From: Lutraria lutraria
Lineage: Eukaryota; Mollusca; Bivalvia; Venerida; Mactridae
DNA: 64,000 nt
Direction: 5' to 3'
Assembly: GCA_964023205.1 (NCBI GenBank)
Contig: OZ026837.1
Span: 13,245,479 to 13,309,478, forward strand
The position numbers and the translations under genes are program-made. Each line of letters starts with the position of its first letter. Position 1 is the first letter of the stretch. The notes under the pieces are model-generated. The model was not told where the DNA came from and made no database searches. It was given only the letters and a program-made list of their open reading frames with translations. Shown here one piece after another: positions 48,901 through 62,263 of the stretch.

Positions 48901-51900
48901 AAGGTAGCAACTATCTGATTAATGACTGAACGAATCATTTTCCTAAGGTAGCAACTATCTGATTAATGACTGAATGATTCATTTTCCTAAGGTAGCAACT
49001 ATCTGATTAATGAATGAACGATTCATTTTCTTAAGGTAGCAACTATCTGATTAATGACTGAACGAATCATTTTCCTAAGGTAGCAACTATCTGATTAATT
49101 ATGAACGATTCATTTTCTTAAGGTAGCAACTATCTGATTAATTAATGAACGATTCACTTTCTTAATGTAGCAACTATCTGATTAATGTATGAACGATTCA
49201 TTTTCTAGATGTTGCAACTATCTGATAAATAAATTAATAATTATTGTTCCTAAGGTAGCAACTATCTGATTAATAACTGAACGATTCACTTTCTTAAAGT
49301 AGCAATTATCTTATTAATGAATGAACGATTCACTTTCTTAATGTAGCAACTATCTCATTAATGAATGCACGATTCGTTTTCTTTAAGTAGCAACTATCTG
49401 ATTAATGTATGAACAATTCACTTTCTTAAAGTAGCAATTATCTTATTAATGAATGAACGATTCGTTTTCTTAAAGTAGCAACTATCTGATTAATGAATGA
49501 ACGATTCACTTTCTTAAAGTAGCAACTATCTGATTAATGAATGAACGATTCATTTTCTTAAAGTAGCAACTATCTTATTAATGAATGAACGATTCATTTT
49601 CTTTAGGTAGCAACTATCTGATTAATGACTGAATGATTCATTTTCCTAAGGTAGCAACTATCTGATTAATGAATGAACGATTCATTTTCTTAAAGTAGCA
49701 ACTATCTGATTAATGAATGAACGATTCATTTTCTCAAAGTAGCAACTATCTGATTAATGAATGAACGATTCATTTTCTTAAAGTAGCAACTATCTGATTA
49801 ATGAATGAACGATTCATTTTCTTAAAGTAGCAACTATCTGATTAATGAATGAACGATTCATTTTCTTAAAGTAGCAACTATCTTATTAATGAATGAACGA
49901 TTCACTTTCTTAAAGTAGCAACTATCTTATTAATGAATGAACGATTCATTTTCTTAAAGTAGCAACTATCTGATTAATGAATGAACGATTCACTTTCTTA
50001 AAGTAGCAACTATCTGATTAATGAATGAACGATTCATTTTCTTAAAGTAGCTACTATCTTATTAATGAATGAACGATTCAGTTTGTTAAAGTAGCAACTA
50101 TCTTATTAATGAATGCACGATTCGTTTTCTTTAAGTAGCAACTATCTGATTAATGTATGAACAATTCACTTTCTTAAAGTAGCAATTGTCTTATTAATGA
50201 ATGAACGATTCGTTTTCTTAAAGTAGCAACCATCTGATTAATGAATGAACGATTCATTTTCTTAAAGTAGCTACTATCTTATTAATGAATGAACGATTCA
50301 GTTTGTTAAAGTAGCAACTATCTTATTAATGAATGCACGATTCGTTTTCTTTAAGTAGCAACTATCTGATTAATGTATGAACAATTCACTTTCTTAAAGT
50401 AGCAATTATCTTATTAATGAATGCACGATTCGTTTTCTTAAAGTAGCAACCATCTGATTAATGAATGAACGATTCACTTTCTTAAAGTAGCAACTATCTG
50501 ATTAATGAATGAACGATTCATTTTCTTAAAGTAGCAACTATCTTATTAATGAATGAACGATTCATTTTCTTAAGGTAGCAACTATCTGATTAATGACTGA
50601 ACGAATCATTTTCCTAAGGTAGCAACTATCTGATTAATTATGAACGATTCATTTTCTTAAGGTAGCAACTATCTGATTAATTAATGAACTATTCACTTTC
50701 TTAATGTAGCAACTATCTGATTAATGTATGAACGATTCATTTTCTAGATGTTGCAACTATCTGATAAATAAATTAATAATTATTGTTCCTAAGGTAGCAA
50801 CTATCTGATTAATAACTGAACGATTCACTTTCTTAAAGTAGCAATTATCTTATTAATGAATGAACGATTCACTTTCTTAATGTAGCAACTATCTCATTAA
50901 TGAATGCACGATTCGTTTTCTTTAAGTAGCAACTATCTGATTAATGTATGAACAATTCACTTTCTTAAAGTAGCAATTATCTTATTAATGAATGAACGAT
51001 TCGTTTTCTTAAAGTAGCAACTATCTGATTAATGAATGAACGATTCACTTTCTTAAAGTAGCAACTATCTGATTAATGAATGAACGATTCATTTTCTTAA
51101 AGTAGCAACTAATTTATTAATGAATGAACGATTCATTTTCTTAAAGTAGCAACTATCTTATTAATGAATGAACGATTCATTTTCTTAAAGTAGCAACTAT
51201 CTGATTAATGACTGAATGATTCATTTTCCTAAGGTAGCAACTATCTGATTAATGAATGAACGATTCATTTTCTTAAAGTAGCAACTATCTTATTAATGAA
51301 TGAACGATTCATTTTCTTAAAGTAGCAACTATCTGATTAATGAATGAACGATTCATTTTCTTAAAGTAGCAACTATCTTATTAATGAATGAACGATTCAT
51401 TTTCTTAAAGTAGCAACTATCTGATTAATGACTGAATGATTCATTTTCCTAAGGTAGCAACTATCTGATTAATGAATGAACGATTCATTTTCTCAAAGTA
51501 GCAACTATCTGATTAATGAATGAACGATTCATTTTCTCAAAGTAGCAACTATCTTATTAATGAATGAACGATTCATTTTCTTAAAGTAGCAACTATCTGA
51601 TTAATGAATGAACGATTCATTTTCTTAAAGTAGCAACTATCTTATTAATGAAAGAACGATTCACTTTCTTAAAGTAGCAACTATCTTATTAATGAATGAA
51701 CGATTCATTTTCTTAAAGTAGCAACTATCTGATTAATGAATGAACGATTCACTTTCTTAAAGTAGCAACTATCTGATTAATGAATGAACGATTCATTTTC
51801 TTAAAGTAGCAACTATCTTATTAATGAATGAACGATTCAGTTTGTTAAAGTAGCAACTATCTTATTAATGAATGCACGATTCGTTTTCTCAAAGTAGCAA

Positions 51901-54900
51901 CTATCTGATTAATGAATGAACGATTCATTTTATTAAAGTAGCAACTATCTTATTAATGAATGAACGATTCACTTTCTTAAAGTAGCAACTATCTGATTAA
52001 TGAATGAACGATTCACTTTCTTAAGGTAACAACTATCTGATAAATGAATGAACGATTCGTTTTCTTAAAGTAGCAACTATCTGATTAATGAATGAACGAT
52101 TCACTTTCTTAAAGTAGCAACTATCTGATTAATGAATGAACGATTCATTTTCTTAAAGTAGCAACTATCTTATTAATGAATGAACGATTCATTTTCTTAA
52201 TGTAGCAACTATCTCATTAATGAATGCACGATTCGTTTTCTTTAAGTAGCAACTATCTGATTAATGTATGAACAATTCACTTTCTTAAAGTAGCAATTAT
52301 CTTATTAATGAATGAACGATTCGTTTTCTTAAAGTAGCAACTATCTGATTAATGAATGAACGATTCACTTTCTTAAAGTAGCAACTATCTGATTAATGAA
52401 TGAACGATTCATTTTCTTAAAGTAGCAACTAATTTATTAATGAATGAACGATTCATTTTCTTAAAGTAGCAACTATCTTATTAATGAATGAACGATTCAT
52501 TTTCTTAAAGTAGCAACTATCTGATTAATGACTGAATGATTCATTTTCCTAAGGTAGCAACTATCTGATTAATGAATGAACGATTCATTTTCTTAAAGTA
52601 GCAACTATCTTATTAATGAATGAACGATTCATTTTCTTAAAGTAGCAACTATCTGATTAATGAATGAACGATTCATTTTCTTAAAGTAGCAACTATCTTA
52701 TTAATGAATGAACGATTCATTTTCTTAAAGTAGCAACTATCTGATTAATGACTGAATGATTCATTTTCCTAAGGTAGCAACTATCTGATTAATGAATGAA
52801 CGATTCATTTTCTCAAAGTAGCAACTATCTGATTAATGAATGAACGATTCATTTTCTTAAAGTAGCAACTATCTGATTAATGACTGAATGATTCATTTTC
52901 CTAAGGTAGCAACTATCTGATTAATGAATGAACGATTCATTTTCTTAAAGTAGCAACTATCTTATTAATGAATGAACGATTCATTTTCTTAAAGTAGCAA
53001 CTATCTGATTAATGAATGAACGATTCATTTTCTTAAAGTAGCAACTATCTTATTAATGAATGAACGATTCATTTTCTTAAAGTAGCAACTATCTGATTAA
53101 TGACTGAATGATTCATTTTCCTAAGGTAGCAACTATCTGATTAATGAATGAACGATTCATTTTCTCAAAGTAGCAACTATCTGATTAATGAATGAACGAT
53201 TCATTTTCTCAAAGTAGCAACTATCTTATTAATGAATGAACGATTCATTTTCTTAAAGTAGCAACTATCTGATTAATGAATGAACGATTCATTTTCTTAA
53301 AGTAGCAACTATCTTATTAATGAAAGAACGATTCACTTTCTTAAAGTAGCAACTATCTTATTAATGAATGAACGATTCATTTTCTTAAAGTAGCAACTAT
53401 CTGATTAATGAATGAACGATTCACTTTCTTAAAGTAGCAACTATCTGATTAATGAATGAACGATTCATTTTCTTAAAGTAGCAACTATCTTATTAATGAA
53501 TGAACGATTCAGTTTGTTAAAGTAGCAACTATCTTATTAATGAATGCACGATTCGTTTTCTCAAAGTAGCAACTATCTGATTAATGAATGAACGATTCAT
53601 TTTATTAAAGTAGCAACTATCTTATTAATGAATGAACGATTCACTTTCTTAAAGTAGCAACTATCTGATTAATGAATGAACGATTCACTTTCTTAAGGTA
53701 ACAACTATCTGATAAATGAATGAACGATTCGTTTTCTTAAAGTAGCAACTATCTGATTAATGAATGAACGATTCACTTTCTTAAAGTAGCAACTATCTGA
53801 TTAATGAATGAACGATTCATTTTCTTAAAGTAGCAACTATCTTATTAATGAATGAACGATTCATTTTCTTTAGGTAGTAAATATCTGATTAATGAATGAA
53901 CGATTCATTTTCTTAAAGTAGCAACTATCTGATTAATGAATGAACGATTCAGTTTGTTAAAGTAGCAACTATCTTATTAATGAATGCACGATTCGTTTTC
54001 TTTAAGTAGCAACTATCTGATTAATGAATGAACGATTCACTTTCTTAAAGTAGCAACTATCTGATTAATGAATGCACGATTCGTTTTCTTTAAGTAGCAA
54101 CTATCTGATTAATGAATGAACGATTCACTTTCTTAAAGTAGCAACTATCTTATAAATGAATGCACGATTCGTTTTCTTTAAGTAGCAACTATCTGATTAA
54201 TGAATGAACGATTCACTTTCTTGAAGTAGCAACTATCTCATTAATGAATGCACGATTCGTTTTCTTTAAGTAGCAACTATCTGATTAATGTATGAACAAT
54301 TCACTTTCTTAAAGTAGCAATTATCTTATTAATGAATGAACGATTCGTTTTCTTAAAGTAGCAACTATTTGATTAATGAATGAACGATTCACTTTCTTAA
54401 AGTAGCAACTATCTGATTAATGAATGAACGATTCATTTTCTTAAAGTAGCAACTATCTGATAAATGAATGAACGATTCGTTTTCTTAAAGTAGCAACTAT
54501 CTTATTAATGAATGAACAATTCACTTTCTTAAAGTAGCAACTATCTTATTAATGAATGAACGATTCACTTTCTTAAAGTAGCAACTATCTTATTAATGAA
54601 TGCACGATTCGTTTTCTTTAAGTAGCAACTATCTGATTAATGTATGAACAATTCACTTTCTTAAAGTAGCAATTATCTTATTAATGAATGAACGATTCAT
54701 TTTCTTAAAGTAGCAACTATCTTATTAATGAATGAACGATTCACTTTCTTAAAGTAGCAACTATCTTATTAATGAATGAACGATTCATTTTCTTAAAGTA
54801 GCAACTATCTGATTAATGAATGAACGATTCACTTTCTTAAAGTAGCAACTATCTGATTAATGAATGAACGATTCATTTTCTTAAAGTAGCAACTATCTTA

Positions 54901-57900
54901 TTAATGAATGAACGATTCAGTTTGTTAAAGTAGCAACTATCTTATTAATGAATGAACGATTCATTTTCTTAAAGTAGCAACTATCTTATTAATGAATGAA
55001 CGATTCACTTTCTTAAAGTAGCAACTATCTGATTAATGAATGAACGATTCACTTTCTTAAGGTAACAACTATCTGATAAATGAATGAACGATTCGTTTTC
55101 TTAAAGTAGCAACTATCTGATTAATGAATGAACGATTCATTTTCTTAAAGTAGCAACTATCTGATTAATGAATGAACGATTCATTTTCTTAAAGTAGCAA
55201 CTATCTGATTAATGAATGAACGATTCATTTTCTTAAAGTAGCAACTATCTGATTAATGAATGAACGATTCATTTTCTTAAACTAGCAACTATCTGATTAA
55301 TGAATGAACGATTCATTTTCCTAAAGTAGCAACTATCTTATTAATGAATGAACGATTCACTTTCTTAAAGTAGCAACTATCTTATTAATGAATGAACGAT
55401 TCATTTTCTTAAAGTAGCAACTATCTGATAAATGAATGAACGATTCGTTTTCTTAAAGTAGCAACTATCTTATTAATGAATGAACGATTCACTTTCTTAA
55501 AGTAGCAACTATCTTATTAATGAATGAACGATTCACTTTCTTAAAGTAGCAACTATCTGATTAATGAATGAACGATTCATTTTCTTAAAGTATCAACTAT
55601 CTGATAAATGAATGAACGATTCGTTTTCTTAAAGTAGCAACTATCTGATTAATGAATGAACGATTAATTTTCTTAAAGTAGCAACTATCTGATTAATGAA
55701 TGAACGATTCATTTTCTTAAAGTAGCCACTATCTTATTAATGAATGAACGATTCACTTTCTTAATGTAGCGACTATCTGATTAATGAATGAACTATTCAT
55801 TTTCTTAAAGTAGCAACTATCTGATTAATGAATGAACGATTCACTTTCTTAAGGTAGCAACTATCTGATAAATGAATGAACGATTCGTTTTCTTAAAGTA
55901 GCAACTATCTGATTAATGAATGAACGATTCACTTTCTTAAAGTAGCAACTATCTGATAAATGAATGAACGATTCGTTTTCTTAAAGTAGCAACTATCTGA
56001 TTAATTATTGAACGATTCACTTTCTTAAGGTAGCAACTATCTGATAAATGAATGAACGATTCGTTTTCTTAATGTAGCAACTATCTTATTAATGAATGAA
56101 CGATTCACTTTCTTAAGGTAGCAACTATCTGATTAATTAATGAACGATTCACTTTCTTAAGGTAGCAACTATCTGATAAATGAATGAAAGATTCATTTTC
56201 TTAAAGTAGCAACTATCTTATTAATGAATGAACGATTCACTTTCTTAAGGTAGCAACTATCTGATAAATGAATGAACGATTCGTTTTCTTAATGTAGCAA
56301 CTACTAATATCTGATTAATGAATGAACGATTCATTTTCTTAAAGTAGCCACTATCTTATTAATGAATGAACGATTCACTTTCTTAATGTAGCGACTATCT
56401 GATTAATGAATGAACTATTCATTTTCTTAAAGTAGCAACTATCTGATTAATGAATGAACGATTCACTTTCTTAAGGTAGCAACTATCTGATAAATGAATG
56501 AACGATTCATTTTCTTTAGGTAGCAACTATCTGATTAATGACTGAATGATTCATTTTCCTAAGGTAGCAACTATCTGATTAATGAATGAACGATTCATTT
56601 TCTTAAAGTAGCAACTATGTTATTAATGAATGAACGATTCATTTTCTTAAAGTAGCAACTATCTGATTAATGAATGAACGATTCATTTTCTTAAAGTAGC
56701 AACTATCTTATTAATGAATGAACGATTCATTTTCTTAAAGTAGCAACTATCTGATTAATGACTGAATGATTCATTTTCCTAAGGTAGCAACTATCTGATT
56801 AATGAATGAACGATTCATTTTCTCAAAGTAGCAACTATCTGATTAATGAATGAAAGATTCATTTTCTCAAAGTAGCAACTATCTGATTAATGAATGAACG
56901 ATTCATTTTCTTAAAGTAGCAACTATCTGATTAATGAATGAACGATTCATTTTCTTAAAGTAGCAACTATCTTATTAATGAATGAACGATTCACTTTCTT
57001 AAAGTAGCAACTATCTGATTAATGAATGAACGATTCACTTTCTTAAAGTAGCAACTATCTGATTTATGAATGAACGATTCAGTTTGTTAAAGTAGCAACT
57101 ATCTTATTAATGAATGCACGATTCGTTTTCTCAAAGTAGCAACTATCTGATTAATGAATGAACGATTCATTTTCTTAAAGTAGCAACTATCTTATTAATG
57201 AATGAACGATTCACTTTCTTAAAGTAGCAACTATCTGATTAATGAATGAACGATTCACTTTCTTAAGGTAACAACTATCTGATAAATGAATGAACGATTC
57301 GTTTTCTTAAAGTAGCAACTATCTGATTAATGAATGAACGATTCATTTTCTTAAAGTAGCAACTATCTGATTAATGAATGAACGATTCATTTTCTTAAAG
57401 TAGCAACTATCTGATTAATGAATGAACGATTCATTTTCTTAAAGTAGCAACTATCTGATTAATGAATGAACGATTCATTTTCTTAAAGTAGCAACTATCT
57501 GATTAATGAATGAACGATTCATTTTCTTAAAGTAGCAACTATCTTATTAATAAATGAACGATCCACTTTCTTAAAGTAGCAACTATCTTATTAATGAATG
57601 AACGATTCATTTTCTTAAAGTAGCAACTATCTGATAAATGAATGAACGATTCGTTTTCTTAAAGTAGCAACTATCTTATTAATGAATGAACAATTCACTT
57701 TCTTAAAGTAGCAACTATCTTATTAATGAATGAACGATTCACTTTCTTAAAGTAGCAACTATCTTATTAATGAATGCACGATTCGTTTTCTTTAAGTAGC
57801 AACTATCTGATTAATGTATGAACAATTCACTTTCTTAAAGTAGCAATTATCTTATTAATGAATGAACGATTCATTTTCTTAAAGTAGCAACTATCTTATT

Positions 57901-60900
57901 AATGAATGAACGATTCACTTTCTTAAAGTAGCAACTATCTTATTAATGAATGAACGATTCATTTTCTTAAAGTAGCAACTATCTGATTAATGAATGAACG
58001 ATTCACTTTCTTAAAGTAGCAACTATCTGATTAATGAATGAACGATTCATTTTCTTAAAGTAGCAACTATCTTATTAATGAATGAACGATTCAGTTTGTT
58101 AAAGTAGCAACTATCTTATTAATGAATGAACGATTCATTTTCTTAAAGTAGCAACTATCTTATTAATGAATGAACGATTCACTTTCTTAAAGTAGCAACT
58201 ATCTGATTAATGAATGAACGATTCACTTTCTTAAGGTAACAACTATCTGATAAATGAATGAACGATTCGTTTTCTTAAAGTAGCAACTATCTGATTAATG
58301 AATGAACGATTCATTTTCTTAAAGTAGCAACTATCTGATTAATGAATGAACGATTCATTTTCTTAAAGTAGCAACTATCTGATTAATGAATGAACGATTC
58401 ATTTTCTTAAAGTAGCAACTATCTGATTAATGAATGAACGATTCATTTTCTTAAACTAGCAACTATCTGATTAATGAATGAACGATTCATTTTCCTAAAG
58501 TAGCAACTATCTTATTAATGAATGAACGATTCACTTTCTTAAAGTAGCAACTATCTTATTAATGAATGAACGATTCATTTTCTTAAAGTAGCAACTATCT
58601 GATAAATGAATGAACGATTCGTTTTCTTAAAGTAGCAACTATCTTATTAATGAATGAACGATTCACTTTCTTAAAGTAGCAACTATCTTATTAATGAATG
58701 AACGATTCACTTTCTTAAAGTAGCAACTATCTGATTAATGAATGAACGATTCATTTTCTTAAAGTATCAACTATCTGATAAATGAATGAACGATTCGTTT
58801 TCTTAAAGTAGCAACTATCTGATTAATGAATGAACGATTAATTTTCTTAAAGTAGCAACTATCTGATTATTGAATGAACGATTCATTTTCTTAAAGTAGC
58901 CACTATCTTATTAATGAATGAACGATTCACTTTCTTAATGTAGCGACTATCTGATTAATGAATGAACTATTCATTTTCTTAAAGTAGCAACTATCTGATT
59001 AATGAATGAACGATTCACTTTCTTAAGGTAGCAACTATCTGATAAATGAATGAACGATTCGTTTTCTTAAAGTAGCAACTATCTGATTAATGAATGAACG
59101 ATTCACTTTCTTAAAGTAGCAACTATCTGATAAATGAATGAACGATTCGTTTTCTTAAAGTAGCAACTATCTGATTAATTATTGAACGATTCACTTTCTT
59201 AAGGTAGCAACTATCTGATAAATGAATGAACGATTCGTTTTCTTAATGTAGCAACTATCTTATTAATGAATGAACGATTCACTTTCTTAAGGTAGCAACT
59301 ATCTGATTAATTAATGAACGATTCACTTTCTTAAGGTAGCAACTATCTGATAAATGAATGAAAGATTCATTTTCTTAAAGTAGCAACTATCTTATTAATG
59401 AATGAACGATTCACTTTCTTAAGGTAGCAACTATCTGATAAATGAATGAACGATTCGTTTTCTTAATGTAGCAACTACTAATATCTGATTAATGAATGAA
59501 CGATTCATTTTCTTAAAGTAGCCACTATCTTATTAATGAATGAACGATTCACTTTCTTAATGTAGCGACTATCTGATTAATGAATGAACTATTCATTTTC
59601 TTAAAGTAGCAACTATCTGATTAATGAATGAACGATTCACTTTCTTAAGGTAGCAACTATCTGATAAATGAATGAACGATTCGTTTTCTTAAAGTAGCAA
59701 CTATCTGATTAATGAATGAACGATTCACTTTCTTAAAGTAGCAACTATCTGATAAATGAATGAACGATTCGTTTTCTTAAAGTAGCAACTATCTGATTAA
59801 TTATTGGACGATTCACTTTCTTAAAGTAGCAACTATCTGATAAATGAATGAACGATTCGTTTTCGTAATGTAGCAACTATCTTATTAATGAATGAACGAT
59901 TCACTTTCTTAAGGTAGCAACTATCTGATAAATGAATGAACGATTCGTTTTCTTAAAGTAGCAACTATCTGATTAATTAATGAACGATTCACTTTCTTAA
60001 GGTAGCAACTATCTGATAAATGAATGAAAGATTCATTTTCTTAAAGTAGCAACTATCTTATTAATGAATGAACGATTCACTTTCTTAAGGTAGCAACTAT
60101 CTGATAAATGAATGAACGATTCGTTTTCTTAATGTAGCAACTACTAATATCTGATTAATGAATGAACGATTCATTTTCTTAAGGTAGCAACTATCTGATT
60201 AATGAATGAACATTTCATTTTCCTAAGGTAGCAACTATCTGATTAATGAATGAACGATTCATTTTCTTAAAGTAGCAACTATCTTATTAATGAATGAACG
60301 ATTCACTTTCTTAAGGTAGCAACTATCTGATTAATGAATGAACATTTCATTTTCCTAAGGTAGCAACTATCTGATTAATGAATGAACGATTCATTTTCTT
60401 AAAGTAGCAACTATCTGATTAATGAATGAACGATTCACTTTCTTAAGGTAGCAACTATCTGATAAATGAATGAACGATTCGTTTTCTTAATGTAGCAACT
60501 ACTAATATCTGATTAATGAATGAACGATTCATTTTCTTAAGGTAGCAACTATCTGATTAATGAATGAACATTTCATTTTCCTAAAGTAGCAACTATCTGA
60601 TTAATGAATGAACATTTCATTTCTTAAAGTAGCAACTATCTGATTAATGAATGAACGATTCATTTTCTTAAGGTAGCAACTATCTTATTAATGAATGAAC
60701 ATTTCATTTTCCTAAGGTAGCAACTATCTGATTAATGCCTGAACGATTCATTTTCCTATGGTAGCAACTATCTGATTAATGACTGAACGATTCATTTTCT
60801 TAAGGTAGCAACTATCTGATTAATGAATGAACGATTCATTTTCTTAAGGTAGCAACTATCTTATTAATGAATGAACATTTCATTTTCCTAAGGTAGCAAC

Positions 60901-61500
60901 TATCTGATTAATGACTGAACGATTCATTTTCCTAAGGTAGCAACTATCTGATTAATGAATGAACGATTCATTTTCTTAAGGTAGCAACTATCTTATTAAT
61001 GAATGAACATTTCATTTTCCTAAGGTAGCAACTATCTTATTAATGAATGAACATTTCATTTTCCTAAGGTAGCAACTATCTGATTAATGACTGAACGATT
61101 CATTTTCCTAAGGTAGCAACTATCTGATTAATGACTGAACGATTCATTTTCCTAAGGTAGCAACTATCTGATTAATGACTGAACGATTCACTTTCTTAAG
61201 GTAGCAACTATCTGATTAATGAATGAACGATTCATTTTCTTAAAGTAGCAACTATCTTATTAATGAATGAACATTTCATTTTCCTAAGGTAGCAACTATC
61301 TGATTAATGACTGAACGATTCATTTTCCTAAGGTAGCAACTATCTGATTAATGACTGAACGATTCATTTTCCTAAGGTAGCAACTATCTGATTAATGAAT
61401 GAACGATTCATTTTCTTAAAGTAGCAACTATCTGATTAATGACTGAACGATTCATTTTCTTAAAGTAGCAACTATCTGATTAATGACTGAACGATTCATA
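42944..61500. repeat. 18.5-kb satellite of 44-bp monomers, about 420 copies
   Basis: The monomer runs 'attaatgaatgaacgattca' + 'ttttcttaaagtagcaacta' + 'tctg'. Variants at the middle are ctaagg, ttaagg, ttaaag, tttagg; 'ggtagcgac' occurs mainly at the ends and near 48.4-48.7 kb. Each unit holds a small inverted repeat (aatgaa-cga-ttcatt). The left border decays gradually at 42.94-43.02 kb. Indel-bearing units recur at spacings that are multiples of 44 plus the indel, showing higher-order structure. There are stops in all frames and no gene inside. Confidence 0.97.
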
Positions 61501-61860
61501 GCTTATGTTTAGCATGTTTATATATTATTCCGACAATAAATAAAGTTTGAACTTGATATATTTTGATATCATGTCACAACATACATTTTGTATTTCACAT
61601 TTTCATATTCTTCATTGAAATATTTTATGTTAGTATGTATATTATATTTCATTGTTTAGTTCTTAACATGTATTACCACATAATCACTTCTTTCCTTCTT
61701 GTCCTTTTTCTTCTTTCTAATACCAGGCTATTAGTGCTTGAATCAGCATTATTTCTTTTACATTGCTATGTTTGAATCAGTCAATATTTAGCTATTTTTG
61801 TTTACATAAATGTAAAAGTTAAACTTCTAAAATGGCATTGAGTTTACAACGTTATTATTA
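61501..61860. other. AT-rich flank between satellite and gap
   Basis: Contains aataaataaagtttgaactt right after the array. The 70-residue hydrophobic frame at 61563-61775 is compositional, and no gene is called. Confidence 0.4.
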
Positions 61861-62060
61861 NNNNNNNNNNNNNNNNNNNNNNNNNNNNNNNNNNNNNNNN
61901 NNNNNNNNNNNNNNNNNNNNNNNNNNNNNNNNNNNNNNNNNNNNNNNNNNNNNNNNNNNNNNNNNNNNNNNNNNNNNNNNNNNNNNNNNNNNNNNNNNNN
62001 NNNNNNNNNNNNNNNNNNNNNNNNNNNNNNNNNNNNNNNNNNNNNNNNNNNNNNNNNNNN
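61861..62060. other. Assembly gap (200 N)
   Basis: Exactly 200 unknown bases, likely a scaffold join of unknown true size placed next to the satellite. Confidence 0.98.
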
Positions 62061-62263
62061 AAAACCTTTATATTGGATGTATGCATTTTCACCACCTCAA
62101 TCTACACAGGCTAGATTGACATTGAACGGAACAAGCTACGCCTATGTGTTGTAGTCAATTAAATCTCACAGTAACTCACATACTTGTCGAACAAGTGGCT
62201 GGTTAGACCGATATAACGTTGAATTACTGATAAATCTACTCATATTAACACGAACACTTGACA

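Noticed and set aside
42944..61500. CRISPR-like array
   Set aside because: Monomers are contiguous with no unique spacers, and the genomic context is animal.
42944..61500. Ribosomal RNA genes
   Set aside because: Only a short segment resembles LSU rRNA; the unit is 44 bp, with no rRNA-length conserved sequence.
61832..62119. Open frames of about 90 residues made mostly of X
   Set aside because: They run across the N gap.
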